Below are positions 53,220 to 62,361 of a DNA stretch of 64,000 nucleotides, in pieces (position 1 is the stretch's first letter; every line of letters begins with the position of its first letter). The notes beneath the pieces were generated by a model that saw only the letters and a program-made list of their open reading frames with translations, had not been told where the DNA came from and ran no database searches. This DNA is from Kribbella sandramycini (GTDB lineage: Bacteria; Actinomycetota; Actinomycetes; Propionibacteriales; Kribbellaceae), in NCBI RefSeq assembly GCF_013131805.1, contig NZ_JABJRC010000001.1, forward strand, positions 620,001-684,000. The letters are read 5' to 3'. The position numbers were made by a program, and so were the translations under genes.

Positions 53220-54311
53220 ATGTCGAAGTTGAGCCTGCAGGCCCAGAACCGCGCCACCCTCCAGCGTCAGTGGCTCCTCGAGCGCCGCGACGCGACCGCG
53301 TACGAAGCGATCGAGCACCTCGTCGGCATGCAGGCCCAGCAGCCGCTGGCGCCGTACGTCGGCCTCTGGACGCGGCTCAAGGACTTCCACCAGGACGAAC
53401 TCGTCGACCTGCTCGAATCCCGCCAGGCGATCCGCGGCTCGATGATGCGCGCCACCATCCACCTGATGTCAGGCCGCGACTTCCTCGCGTTCCGCCCGCT
53501 CATCCAGCCTCGCCTGGACCGCGAGGTCTTCCAGAACATGACCTTCGGCCGGCACCGCCTCGAAGGCCTCGACATGCCCGCCGTCCTGCAAGCCGGCATC
53601 GACCGCATCACCGAGAGCCCCGCCACCGCCGTCCAGCTCCGCGAACACCTCGGCCCGCTCTGGCCCGACCGCGACCCGGCCGCCCTGGCCCACGCCGTCC
53701 GCTGCCTCCTCCCCACCATCCAGACGCCACCCCGCGGCATCTGGGGCAAAGGCGGCAACCCCGCCATGTCCCTCCCCGAACTCTGGCTGCACGCCCCCCT
53801 CGACCCCAACCCCGACCCCGACTCCCTGGTCCTCCGCTACCTCGCCGCCTACGGCCCCGCCTCCGTCATGGACGCCCAGACCTGGTCCGGCCTGACCCAC
53901 CTCTCCGAAATCTTCGACCGCCTCGACCTCCGCACCTACACCGACGCCGAAACCAACCGCACCCTCTACGACCTCCCCCACCTCACCCTCCCCGCCGAAG
54001 ACACCGACCCCCCCATCCGCTTCCTCCCCGAATACGACAACCTCCTCATCTCCCACGCCGACCGCTCCCGCTTCACCCCCACCCCCAAACGCCTCCAATC
54101 CCTCTTCTCCTCCGGCACCATCCTCCACAACGGCCAAGTAGCCGCCACCTACCGCCTCACCAAAAACACCAAAACCCAAACCCACCTCCAAATAACCCCC
54201 CTAACCCCCCTCCCCAAAAAAACCCACTCCCCCCTAACCACCGAAGCCCAAACCCTCCTAACCTTCACCAACCCCACCGCCACCCACGAGATCGAAATCC
54301 TCACCCCCTAA
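53220..54311 (+). CDS. Winged-helix HTH_42 protein, AlkZ-like DNA glycosylase candidate
   Basis: A 363-residue member of the HTH_42/YcaQ family. The segment VGMQAQQPLAPYVGLWTR (about residues 36-53) contains a Gln-x-Gln pair, the catalytic signature of AlkZ/AlkX glycosylases that remove alkylated bases or unhook interstrand crosslinks. Further blocks: IRGSMMRATIHLMSGRDF and FLPEYDNLLISHADRSRF. AlkZ homologues occur in antibiotic gene clusters as self-resistance enzymes, but no such cluster is visible here. The last 200 codons, from about 53730, are increasingly free of G and residue choice changes with it (GTWRL-type position reads ATYRL). Confidence 0.78.
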   Translation: MSKLSLQAQNRATLQRQWLLERRDATAYEAIEHLVGMQAQQPLAPYVGLWTRLKDFHQDELVDLLESRQAIRGSMMRATIHLMSGRDFLAFRPLIQPRLDREVFQNMTFGRHRLEGLDMPAVLQAGIDRITESPATAVQLREHLGPLWPDRDPAALAHAVRCLLPTIQTPPRGIWGKGGNPAMSLPELWLHAPLDPNPDPDSLVLRYLAAYGPASVMDAQTWSGLTHLSEIFDRLDLRTYTDAETNRTLYDLPHLTLPAEDTDPPIRFLPEYDNLLISHADRSRFTPTPKRLQSLFSSGTILHNGQVAATYRLTKNTKTQTHLQITPLTPLPKKTHSPLTTEAQTLLTFTNPTATHEIEILTP

Positions 54312-54315
54312 ACCC
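53730..54315 (+). other. Second G-depleted patch at the 3' end of the AlkZ-like gene
   Basis: Composition drifts to C and A towards the stop codon. Bases 54181-54240 contain no G and 35 C. Normal composition resumes right after the terminator hairpin at 54320. Confidence 0.82.
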
Positions 54316-54319
54316 CAAA

Positions 54320-54341
54320 GCCCGCCCCAAGAGGGACGGGC
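54320..54341 (+). terminator. Terminator after the AlkZ-like gene
   Basis: GCCCGCCCC (54320-54328) pairs with GGGACGGGC (54333-54341) with one mismatch and a 4-base loop, 9 bases past the stop. The next 50 bases to the M48 stop (54395) are AT-richer and hold nothing that I recognise. Confidence 0.6.
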
Positions 54342-54394
54342 CGCAGAACTTGCATAGATATGTTCAAGCCGACAAAGACTTGTCGATTGAAGAT

Positions 54395-55459
54395 TTAGCT
54401 CCAGGTCTGTGGTGGGACGCCGCCGGCCCGTTCGATCGTGTGGACGCGTTCTATCAGCGATGGCGTGCTCGACATGACTTGAGCGCGGCGGCTGGTCTCA
54501 CGACCCATCGAATCCTGGTGCTGCATCTGCCAGCCATAGAGGGCCTGTACCAAGTGCGGCCCGTAGCCGAGCAACGCCGCCTTCCGGTCGGCTTCTTTCA
54601 CCTGCCAACGGCTCAGCAAGGCCAGCAAGGGAGGGGCGACGAACGGCGTCAGATAGATAAACGGCCAAATATAGCCGTGGTCGAACGTGAACACCACCAG
54701 GGCGATGCCGGCGTAGGCAAGTACCAGGAAACCTACTACCGCACATCCGAGTGCCGGGACTCGCCGCATCAGTCCCGCGATTGCCCGAACAACGATCAGA
54801 CCCCCGCGAGCCGGTATCGAGTACCAGAAATTGATGAGGCTCAACCAGGCGCGTCCACCGAGGTGGTGACTCAGCTCGTGCGCCAGCGCGGCCTCGAGGT
54901 GTTGAGGCGGCAGTGTGTACAGCGCCCATCTCGTCACGGCAACGGTATGTCCAGGCGTCGGGCTCGCGTTGACTTCGTCAGATTCCTGGATCCACAACAC
55001 AAACCGGCCCTCTGGCGTTGCCGCTCGATGCAGCAGTTGTTGCCAAGGCGGGCCCAAGCGCTGCATCTCCACTTGAGTCGGTCTCCGCAGCCGGAAGAGA
55101 TATCTCGCGAGCAGGTCCTCGGTCGCGGGTAGAAAGATCAACCCCGCCGACAAGATCCACAGGCCGACGACGATCCAGCCGCGCGGAAATCCGACGGCAT
55201 TAGCGACCCAAACGACGAGTACCAGGCTCCAGAAAAACCATGGAACGGCAGAGAGCAAGGCAGTCCAGGCGGAGGGTTCGGGCAACCGCTGCCGCGGAGC
55301 CTGACCGTCGTTCTGCTGCCCAAAGGGGATTGGAACCTGACCCCACGGCTGTTGGGGACGGACATTCGGCGGTCCCGGCTGACCAGGGGGAATCGCTCCC
55401 CATGCTGTGTTCGGCTCCTCAGCGCCAGGCTGGTTGTCAGGCTCACCGGGGCCGATCAT
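54395..55459 (-). CDS. M48-family membrane zinc protease
   Basis: A 354-residue integral-membrane metallopeptidase. A Pro/Gln-rich cytoplasmic N-terminus (about 1-62) leads to two membrane segments (about 68-88 and 92-110), then the zinc site HELSHH (about 196, in LEAALAHELSHHLGG) and two more hydrophobic segments (about 235-285). It resembles the peptidases found near actinobacterial secretion loci. AGGAGG precedes the ATG by about 8 bases. It lies 36 bases downstream of the transglycosylase-like gene on the same strand, so it may be the last gene of the secretion cluster. It could mature or degrade membrane components of that system. Confidence 0.8.
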   Translation of the reverse strand: MIGPGEPDNQPGAEEPNTAWGAIPPGQPGPPNVRPQQPWGQVPIPFGQQNDGQAPRQRLPEPSAWTALLSAVPWFFWSLVLVVWVANAVGFPRGWIVVGLWILSAGLIFLPATEDLLARYLFRLRRPTQVEMQRLGPPWQQLLHRAATPEGRFVLWIQESDEVNASPTPGHTVAVTRWALYTLPPQHLEAALAHELSHHLGGRAWLSLINFWYSIPARGGLIVVRAIAGLMRRVPALGCAVVGFLVLAYAGIALVVFTFDHGYIWPFIYLTPFVAPPLLALLSRWQVKEADRKAALLGYGPHLVQALYGWQMQHQDSMGRETSRRAQVMSSTPSLIERVHTIERAGGVPPQTWS

Positions 55460-55495
55460 GAGGTGTTCCTCCTGTAGTCGAGCGGTGGTACATGG

Positions 55496-56644
55496 CTACC
55501 ACATCGACACGTGGACGTGGTCGTAGTGGCCGCCGGTTGCGTCGGTGGGGACGTAGACGCCGCCGCCGTTGTAGGGGATCCAGGTCCCGCGGCGGGAGGA
55601 CCAGATCTTGCCGTACCAGATGACGTAGCGGACGCCGGTTGTGCCGGCGGTGGTGATGGCCCAGTTGGCGATCTGGTCGCCGCGGGCTTTGGCGGGGGCT
55701 GAGCGTCTGGAGTCGGCGCCGACCATGATGTCGCAGGCTTTGCCGCGGGGGTGGTCGCTGGCGGGGTTCCAGAGGTGGGCGTCCCAGCAGCTCATGCTGA
55801 GGGTGCCGAGGTTCTTGCGGGCTTCGGCGACCCAGTTGGCGGTGCGCGGTGTGACGAGGCCGCCGGTGCCGGTCGGGTCGGTGACGCTTTGACGCTCGGG
55901 CGGCCAGACGCCGTTCACCGGCTGGCCGCTGGTCAGGCCGCCTTCGCCGCCGCCGCAGTCGTCGTCGCTGTCGAGTACGCCGTCACCCGAGCCGGCCGTC
56001 GGTGCGCCTGAGCGGCCGGCGTAAGGGTTTCCAGGCCGGGTGAGATCGATGCCTGCCTCAGTGGCAATGTCGCGCGCTTCGCTCTCGCGCTGTGCGTACC
56101 GGTCCGGGAATGCTGACACCTGTACCTTCTGCGCGGCGTCGCCGAGCGCCATCGACGGCCACCCGTTGATGTCGACCAGACCCGGCGGGGACGGCGGATC
56201 GTCACCACCGAAGAATGCGTTGATGGCGTACACAGGGTCTCTGATCTGGTCGGGCTCTCCCCAGCCCGCGAGGTGCCGCTGCTGAAAGATCCCGAGCGAG
56301 TCGGCATGCCCATAGTCCAGGTTCTGCAACTCTGATTCGACCAGGCCGGTCATGATCGCGATCAGCGTCGCCTTACCCGGCAGGCCCCGATCCCGCGCGA
56401 TCTGGTCGATCAGCTGAGCGAACCCGACCTGCACCTGCCGCAACGGCCCCTTCGGCCGCACATCCCCACCTTGGCCCGGAAGGCCCGGCAGACATGCGGC
56501 CTGAGACGTGGTGCCACCTCCGAACGGCGCGAGGATCAGCAAACTCGCCACGCCGATCATGGCCAAGGCAACTGCCGCCTTCGCAGCAAGGCCCCGGCTC
56601 CCGAACGACAAGAGCCCGCGCCCGAGATCACGCTCGTCGAACAT
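55496..56644 (-). CDS. Secreted lytic transglycosylase-like protein of the secretion cluster
   Basis: A 382-residue protein with an N-terminal membrane segment or signal (about 19-45). Residues about 60-185 resemble the peptidoglycan-cleaving partner of Gram-positive conjugation systems (AIMTGLVESELQNLDYGHADS with a candidate catalytic Glu, SLGIFQQRHLAGWG). The C-terminal domain (about 255-382, MSCWDAHLWNPASDHPRGKACDIM, YVIWYGKIW, HYDHVHVSMW) looks like the metal-binding D-Ala-D-Ala carboxypeptidase-like ARB_07466 domain. It would open the cell wall for the channel. GGGAGG lies 5 bases before the ATG. Confidence 0.75.
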   Translation of the reverse strand: MFDERDLGRGLLSFGSRGLAAKAAVALAMIGVASLLILAPFGGGTTSQAACLPGLPGQGGDVRPKGPLRQVQVGFAQLIDQIARDRGLPGKATLIAIMTGLVESELQNLDYGHADSLGIFQQRHLAGWGEPDQIRDPVYAINAFFGGDDPPSPPGLVDINGWPSMALGDAAQKVQVSAFPDRYAQRESEARDIATEAGIDLTRPGNPYAGRSGAPTAGSGDGVLDSDDDCGGGEGGLTSGQPVNGVWPPERQSVTDPTGTGGLVTPRTANWVAEARKNLGTLSMSCWDAHLWNPASDHPRGKACDIMVGADSRRSAPAKARGDQIANWAITTAGTTGVRYVIWYGKIWSSRRGTWIPYNGGGVYVPTDATGGHYDHVHVSMW

Positions 56645-56659
56645 CGTGGCCTCCCGTCG

Positions 56660-57589
56660 TCATGGCCCGGTCCCGCCGGACACGTCGCTGATGAGCCATT
56701 GATTGTCTTGGCTGCTCACGGTGACCAGCAGCGGGACGTCGAACCTCTGTGGCCGCTTTCCGGTGAGGTTGATCGTGACCTTGACGAATCGGGTGATCCG
56801 CTCCGGGGTGTCGACCGGCGCGTCCGCAGTGGGCGGCGGCGTCGTTACCGGTGCGGCAAGCACCGTCGATTTGCCGCTGTCGTTCTTCAGCGCGTCGTAG
56901 GTCGGGTCACCGGCCGAGCTGAAGCTCGAGGCGACGTCCGGAGTCATGTACTTCGTGCACCGCGCGACCAGCGCCGCGTAAGTTTCGGCACCGGGGTCGC
57001 GCGTGTAGAACGCCTTCGCCCAGGCACTTACGATCTCGTTCGCCTGTGCCAGGGATGTACCCGACGGCCGCTGTGTCTGCGGTGGAGGCGGTGTGACCTG
57101 CGTCGTGGTCGCCGAACTGGTCGGCTGACCGCCGTCCGACGGCTCGGTGGGAAGGACCACCGATCGCCCCGGCGTCAGGAGGCTGACCGGACCGCCGTCG
57201 TCGGAACTGTTTCCGCCGAACAGGCGTGGCAGACCGCCACCGAGTCCGAGGACGACGATCGCGACAACGACCACCAGGCCGACGATGATCGCCGGACTGG
57301 TGGGCTCAGCTTGGCGCTGATTGCGCAGCCAAGCCATTCGCTGCGCATGATCGTCCCGGCGCCAGTTCCGTTTGGCCCGCCGGCGCTCACGACCGGTGAG
57401 TTCATCGAGCTCATCCGGGTAGTCGTAGTCGGAGCTCATCAACGAACGCCAGCCGTCCGGAGCCTCCGGACGACGGCGCCCGGAGTAGGACTCCTCGTCA
57501 GCGCCGTAGCGGTCCGGAACGTCGCTACGGTGCCGGGGAGTTGAACCGCCCTCGCGACGGTCCCGGGGTGAACGTGGTCTGCGGGCCAT
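56660..57589 (-). CDS. VirB8/TcpC-like membrane component
   Basis: A 309-residue single-pass protein: a charged cytoplasmic part (1-105, rich in Arg, with RRAKRNWRRDD), a membrane segment (about 110-130), a Pro/Thr linker and an outside NTF2-like domain (about 175-309, starting LAQANEIVSAWAKAFYTRDP) ending in VPLLVTVSSQDNQWLISDVS. This is the plan of VirB8/TcpC proteins that scaffold type IV channels. It lies 15 bases upstream of the transglycosylase gene and 6 bases downstream of the channel gene, in a tight operon. Confidence 0.7.
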   Translation of the reverse strand: MARRPRSPRDRREGGSTPRHRSDVPDRYGADEESYSGRRRPEAPDGWRSLMSSDYDYPDELDELTGRERRRAKRNWRRDDHAQRMAWLRNQRQAEPTSPAIIVGLVVVVAIVVLGLGGGLPRLFGGNSSDDGGPVSLLTPGRSVVLPTEPSDGGQPTSSATTTQVTPPPPQTQRPSGTSLAQANEIVSAWAKAFYTRDPGAETYAALVARCTKYMTPDVASSFSSAGDPTYDALKNDSGKSTVLAAPVTTPPPTADAPVDTPERITRFVKVTINLTGKRPQRFDVPLLVTVSSQDNQWLISDVSGGTGP

Positions 57590-57595
57590 CCGGCA

Positions 57596-59575
57596 TCACC
57601 TGCGCGTCGGAACGTGCACGGTCACGCCGTCCTTGGTCACAGCCGAGTACTCGCGGAATGTCCGCTGCTGTGAGCCAGGTGACTTTCGCCGCACGCGCTG
57701 CGCCTTGGGCGGGCCTTCACGAAGGCTCGCCGACGACGAGTGGATACGAGGCTCGAACCTGCTCTCGCTGGCCGGAGCGGAGACCGACCGCCGCGAATGG
57801 CGAGCCTTTGGCGCATCGGCCGAGCTACGCGAACCGCCGGACGAAGAGGCCGCTCCTGTTGATGCGACGCCCGCGGTCGTGACGGAGATGGTTCGTCTGC
57901 CTTCGGACTTGTTCTGATTGCGGGAACGGGCAAGATTCAGCGCAGACGTCGGCGCGCCTGGCGCCGCGGCTGCCGCAAGGCGTCCGCCCGCCCCTGGGCC
58001 ATCCTGCCCACCGCCTGCCGTGCCATCGCCGCGTCGCCCGGCGCCACTGGTCAGCTCGTACGGCGAACTCCCGGAACCGCGCCCCAAGGACCCGACAACC
58101 GGAGCCTGCCGATACACCCGAACCGACGACACGCGCTGCGGGGCGGACTCGGCACCGCTCCTGCGGTCCCGCGTGCGCTCCGCAGGTTGTGGTGAGGTTC
58201 CGCGGCTTCCCAGCATGCCGGCGAGTCGCCTGATTGCGGTCGTCGCGCCGCGACGCGCCATCCCTCCGAGCATGATGCTGCCAGAGCCTGGCCGCATCAT
58301 CGTCGTGAGGTTGTCCAGCAATCGCCGAAGCCTGAACCCGACGAGCAGCACCACGATCGCCAGCCCGGTCACCGGAAGCCAGCCGAGTGGTCCCGACAAG
58401 GTGAACACGGCGGTCACGAGCGTCAGCGCGGTGCCGAACACGAGCATCGCCAGGAACGACTGAAGCACCAGCCCCACCAGCGCCTCGAACCAGTTCATCC
58501 CCCACTGTCGTGGACGACCCGGAATGATCCACAAACAGGCGAAGAACACCCCCACGACCAACAATAACAATGCCCCGATAAACGCCATCAGCGCAGTGAA
58601 CGCCAAGCCGATGTTCAGGAATCCGAACAACGTGGCAACGATGGCTGCGATCATGACGACCGCGACCCGCCCGAAGGGATTCTCACCCTTGATCCATTGA
58701 ACGGTCGGAGAGTCGTTTCCGCCCTCGGCGGGCGCGATGACTCTGTCGACGTAGTCGTTCCTCGCGTCATGGCTGACACCCGCGGTCAGCATGCCCTTGC
58801 CATATCGCTCGCAGGCCGAGATCGATCCGAACTCCGCAATGCACCAAGGCGTTACCGCGAAGCCCCGCCAACTCGCGTCTGCCGACTTACGCAGCAAGGT
58901 GTCGCGTGGAGTGCCTGTGAACCCCGGCTCAGGCCAGGGAATCGGGCTCTGGCTTGTGGGGCCCAACGCATCTGACGAAGCCGTCATGACGGCCCCGGCT
59001 CCGAGCTGACGCGCACCGTCGACCCCACGCAACCAGGTCGCCGGGGCGACCGCGAAACTGACGCTGAGCAGACCCGCGACGAAGACCCAGACGAGCTGCC
59101 CCATCGCGCTCCCCGTAGCGCGGCGCTGTGTGTACGCGACAACAGCACCAAAAGCGAGTGCCGAAGGCAACAACCAACCGGCCAGCTGAGTCCCTGTCGC
59201 GCCGATCGTCGCCGAGGTGGCATCAGTCAGCGGCTTGACATCCGTGAAGGAGAACAGCCACCAACCGACCGAGATCGCCGCGCGGGTGATCGCCAGGACG
59301 TACATCATGACGATCGACGCGTAACCGTTGAAGATCATGTTGAACGTGTTCGACAAGCCCGTATCGAAGTCGAGCCCGTAGTCCATCGGGCTGTATTGCT
59401 CGAAGAGGGTTCGGGTGTCGCCGTGGGTTAGGTCGGGGGTGGGGAGGAGGTCGGCGAAGCCGGTGGGGTTGGTGGGGCCCTGGTCGGGGTCGGCGGCCAG
59501 GGCTATTTGGCTGCTGACGATGGTCCAGATGACCAGGACGGTCAGCGCCGCGCGGGCCCGGCGCTGCCATTTCAT
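57596..59575 (-). CDS. VirB6/TrbL-like polytopic channel protein
   Basis: A 659-residue membrane protein. A signal peptide (about 1-28) is followed by segments at about 85-110, 130-150, 160-180, 300-325, 328-352, 365-392 and 398-415. The C-terminal 230 residues are basic, Ser/Gly/Ala-rich and cytoplasmic (MMRPGSGSIMLGGMARRG onward). Order and topology match VirB6/TrbL channel proteins of conjugation systems. Its start overlaps the stop of the ATPase gene (ATGA). Confidence 0.75.
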   Translation of the reverse strand: MKWQRRARAALTVLVIWTIVSSQIALAADPDQGPTNPTGFADLLPTPDLTHGDTRTLFEQYSPMDYGLDFDTGLSNTFNMIFNGYASIVMMYVLAITRAAISVGWWLFSFTDVKPLTDATSATIGATGTQLAGWLLPSALAFGAVVAYTQRRATGSAMGQLVWVFVAGLLSVSFAVAPATWLRGVDGARQLGAGAVMTASSDALGPTSQSPIPWPEPGFTGTPRDTLLRKSADASWRGFAVTPWCIAEFGSISACERYGKGMLTAGVSHDARNDYVDRVIAPAEGGNDSPTVQWIKGENPFGRVAVVMIAAIVATLFGFLNIGLAFTALMAFIGALLLLVVGVFFACLWIIPGRPRQWGMNWFEALVGLVLQSFLAMLVFGTALTLVTAVFTLSGPLGWLPVTGLAIVVLLVGFRLRRLLDNLTTMMRPGSGSIMLGGMARRGATTAIRRLAGMLGSRGTSPQPAERTRDRRSGAESAPQRVSSVRVYRQAPVVGSLGRGSGSSPYELTSGAGRRGDGTAGGGQDGPGAGGRLAAAAAPGAPTSALNLARSRNQNKSEGRRTISVTTAGVASTGAASSSGGSRSSADAPKARHSRRSVSAPASESRFEPRIHSSSASLREGPPKAQRVRRKSPGSQQRTFREYSAVTKDGVTVHVPTRR

Positions 59576-60500
59576 GCGACGTGCTCCTTTTTGGAGGGGC
59601 GGTCGTCGGGGGGTGGGGTGGGGGTGTGCATGGCTTCGTTGTAGGCGGGGTGGTCGGCTTCTTGGTCGTAGACCTCGTCGGGGCCGATGGGGGATTCGTG
59701 GCGGGTTATGGGGGTGCCGTTGGGGGGTGCGGGTGGGGGGACGGGGTGTTGGAGGGTGTCTGGTTGGGGGGTGGTGGGGGGTGGGGTGGTGGTGTGGGCT
59801 TGGGATTGGGCGGTGGCGGCGGGGGGGATCAGGTCTTCGGGGTCTTGGTCGGTGAAGGGGTCGGCGGGGGTGGGGGGTGGGAGGGCGGGGGTGGTGGTGG
59901 GGGCGTGTTCGGATTCGGGGGTGGTGCGGAGGAGGGCGGCTACGCGCTGGGAGGGGATGTCGATCTGGACGGTGGCTACTTCGTCCCAGCGGTCGCGCAT
60001 GATGCAGTGGCCGTGGCGGATGGATTTGCCGTTGGCGGCGGTGTTGATGCCTCGGACGAGGGTTTGGTAGGGGGCGGTTTGGGGGCGGCCGAGGAGTTCG
60101 AGGAGGGAGTCGACCTGTTCTTTGGAGCGGAGGCTGAAGGCGAAGAGGGTGGTGATCTGCTCGACCAGGCCGGGGAGTTTGAGGATGGAGGCCGGGTCTT
60201 GGGTGTCGAGGACCAGGGAGGCGCCGAGGGCTCGGCCTACGCGGGCGATGTAGTCGAGGAAGGAGGCGCCGTCGGGGGTCTTGGTCAGGAGGTGGACCTC
60301 GGGGACGATGACGACCTTGGAGCGGCCGCGGAATTCGCGGCGTCCGGTGGTGCGGATCATCCAGGCCAGGCAGCCGCGGAGGCAGGCCATGCCGACGCGC
60401 TCGATCGGGGACCAGGATTCTGGGGCCGATTCGGGTGAGGGCAGGGTGAGGCCGGGCATTTGGACCACCCAGAGGCCTGGGTTGGTCGTGAGGGAGGAGA
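59400..60500 (-). other. G-depleted patch on the coding strand of the ATPase gene 3' end
   Basis: On the plus strand this region is G-rich and C-poor (40 G and 4 C in 59761-59820), i.e. the coding minus strand lacks G. It covers the last third of the VirB4-like gene and the first 170 bases of the channel gene, and codes for a Pro/Thr-rich tail. Confidence 0.8.
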
Positions 60501-62361
60501 GGCCCGAGGGCGGGCCGGCCACTACGGAGCCGAGGCCGGTCTCGACGAGGTCGCGGAGCGCGAAGCCGACGGTGCGGACGGTCTCCTCTTCAGAGTTGCA
60601 CAGACGCTGGATGACGCCCCAGGAGGACGGATCCGGCGACTGGATCTCGGCGCGGGTGGCGGCGACCACTGGGGCTTCGGCGGCGCCGCGCAGGTGCGGG
60701 GGCAGCAGGAGCATCAGCTGGGACGGCGCTTGGAGCAGGGCGTCGTCGACGGGGAGGACGCGGAGCAGGTCGGCGGCGCCGGAGAACTGGGCGGTGATCT
60801 CGATGACTGCGGTCGGTACGCCGTACTCGGCGGCGACTGCGGAGACGCCGGCGGCGTCGCCCTTCAGGTCGAGCAGGGGGACCCAGGCACCGGCGAAGGC
60901 GGAGTCGAGGCCGCCGAGCATCGCCGCGGTCGTCTTACCGCGGCCGGAGCGGCCGAGGAAGAGCGTCGTGGTCGCGTCGCCGAGGGCCGAACCGGCGGCG
61001 GCGTCGAAGCGGACCAGGCCGGGGGTCGAGCCGGTCAGGTAGCCGATGGCGGGGCCGGTGGCGTCGCCGATCGAGGCGCCGCCCCAGAACCAGGAGCCGA
61101 AGAACGCCGTCGACTCGCGGACGTGGCCGAGGTCGGGCACCCGCAGCTGGTCGCCGGGCAGGGATTCGAGCCAGAGGTCGCGCTGCTCGTCGGCGCCGGT
61201 CGCGACGGTGATACCGCGGTCGGCGTAGTGGGCGATGACGGCGTCGACGTAGGCCTCGAGGTCTTCGCGGGTGTCCGCGCTGACGAGCAGGCGCGGGTGG
61301 TCCTCGACCAGGGTCAGGCCGCTGCGGTTGATATCGCGTTTGACCTCGCGCATCACCCGCTCGGTCTCGACGATCTCGTCGGCGGTCTCCTCGGCGGTGC
61401 CCTTGGCGGCCGACCGCCGCTGCTCCTTCGCGCTCTTCCGGGTCTCGTCGACCAGGTGGCGCGCGGTCTTCTTGGTCAGCACCCGGAACCGCACCGACGC
61501 CTCGACAGTGACGTCGATCTCGTCGCCGTCGTCGTCGATGGCCTTGATCTCGGACAGCGTCCGCAGCCACTCCCCCGCGCCCGGGGTCTCGAGCTCCTCG
61601 GGGAAGTCCGTCATCGCGAGCACCGAGGTGTACGCCGCGATCTGGCCGCGCGAGTCGTAGATCCGCAGGTGATCGGTGTACGGGACGACGCGGCCCGACG
61701 TCAGCCGGGCCAGCGAGGCGCCGGTGATCAGGCCGCGGCGCGGAGCCGCGACGGCGCCGCGGTGCATCTCGCGGCTGATCAGCCAGGAGATCACCTCGGC
61801 CGGCGCGGTGTGCGCCCGCCAGACGGTCGATCCGAGCTGGCGGCCGAGTTTGCGGACCCGCTCGTCCAGGTGGGCGAGCTCGCGCGCGCTGACCCGCCAG
61901 GACGTCGTCCCCAGCGCGTCGCTGATCGAGCCGCGGACCTGCGCGGTGGCGCGCGGGTCGCGGTCGCTGAGGTGGACGCCGAGCGCGACGTACCGCTCGG
62001 GCATCCGCATCTCGTCGATCCGGTCGGCCCGGGTCTGCGCCCAGGCCTCGTGGTCGCCGAGCCGGTAGTGGCCGGCGACCGAGTCGATGTAGTCCTGGCC
62101 GGTGGAGCGGCCCCAGACCACCTTGAGGTGGCTGAGCCGGTCGCCCAGGATGGTCGCGGCGGCACTGACCGCGGCATCCAGCGCAGCGTCCTGCTCGGCT
62201 TCGGTGGCCAGGTCGGTGTTGGCGACCGAGATCAGGAACCACGCCTCGGCGCTGCGCTCGGTGACCAGGAGGCCATCGGCGATCGCGACCAGGCGTGGCG
62301 GCGGCAGGCCGCGTTCGCGGCCGACTCCCACCAGGTTGAGGAGCTTGTCAGCGATCTTCAT
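59572..62361 (-). CDS. VirB4-like conjugation ATPase
   Basis: A 929-residue cytoplasmic ATPase that would power the type IV channel. Walker A is FLGRSGRGKTTAAM (about residue 467), a DLKGD motif follows, and the Walker B region reads KVVIVPEVHLL (about 685), where the usual Asp before Glu is Pro. Sensor-like LVLDTQDPASIL follows. The N-terminal 440 residues are the VirB4 N-domain. The last 115 residues are a Pro/Thr/Gln-rich tail encoded by G-free DNA and ending RPSKKEHVA. Its start lies 14 bases inside the preceding gene. Confidence 0.82.
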   Translation of the reverse strand: MKIADKLLNLVGVGRERGLPPPRLVAIADGLLVTERSAEAWFLISVANTDLATEAEQDAALDAAVSAAATILGDRLSHLKVVWGRSTGQDYIDSVAGHYRLGDHEAWAQTRADRIDEMRMPERYVALGVHLSDRDPRATAQVRGSISDALGTTSWRVSARELAHLDERVRKLGRQLGSTVWRAHTAPAEVISWLISREMHRGAVAAPRRGLITGASLARLTSGRVVPYTDHLRIYDSRGQIAAYTSVLAMTDFPEELETPGAGEWLRTLSEIKAIDDDGDEIDVTVEASVRFRVLTKKTARHLVDETRKSAKEQRRSAAKGTAEETADEIVETERVMREVKRDINRSGLTLVEDHPRLLVSADTREDLEAYVDAVIAHYADRGITVATGADEQRDLWLESLPGDQLRVPDLGHVRESTAFFGSWFWGGASIGDATGPAIGYLTGSTPGLVRFDAAAGSALGDATTTLFLGRSGRGKTTAAMLGGLDSAFAGAWVPLLDLKGDAAGVSAVAAEYGVPTAVIEITAQFSGAADLLRVLPVDDALLQAPSQLMLLLPPHLRGAAEAPVVAATRAEIQSPDPSSWGVIQRLCNSEEETVRTVGFALRDLVETGLGSVVAGPPSGLSSLTTNPGLWVVQMPGLTLPSPESAPESWSPIERVGMACLRGCLAWMIRTTGRREFRGRSKVVIVPEVHLLTKTPDGASFLDYIARVGRALGASLVLDTQDPASILKLPGLVEQITTLFAFSLRSKEQVDSLLELLGRPQTAPYQTLVRGINTAANGKSIRHGHCIMRDRWDEVATVQIDIPSQRVAALLRTTPESEHAPTTTPALPPPTPADPFTDQDPEDLIPPAATAQSQAHTTTPPPTTPQPDTLQHPVPPPAPPNGTPITRHESPIGPDEVYDQEADHPAYNEAMHTPTPPPDDRPSKKEHVA

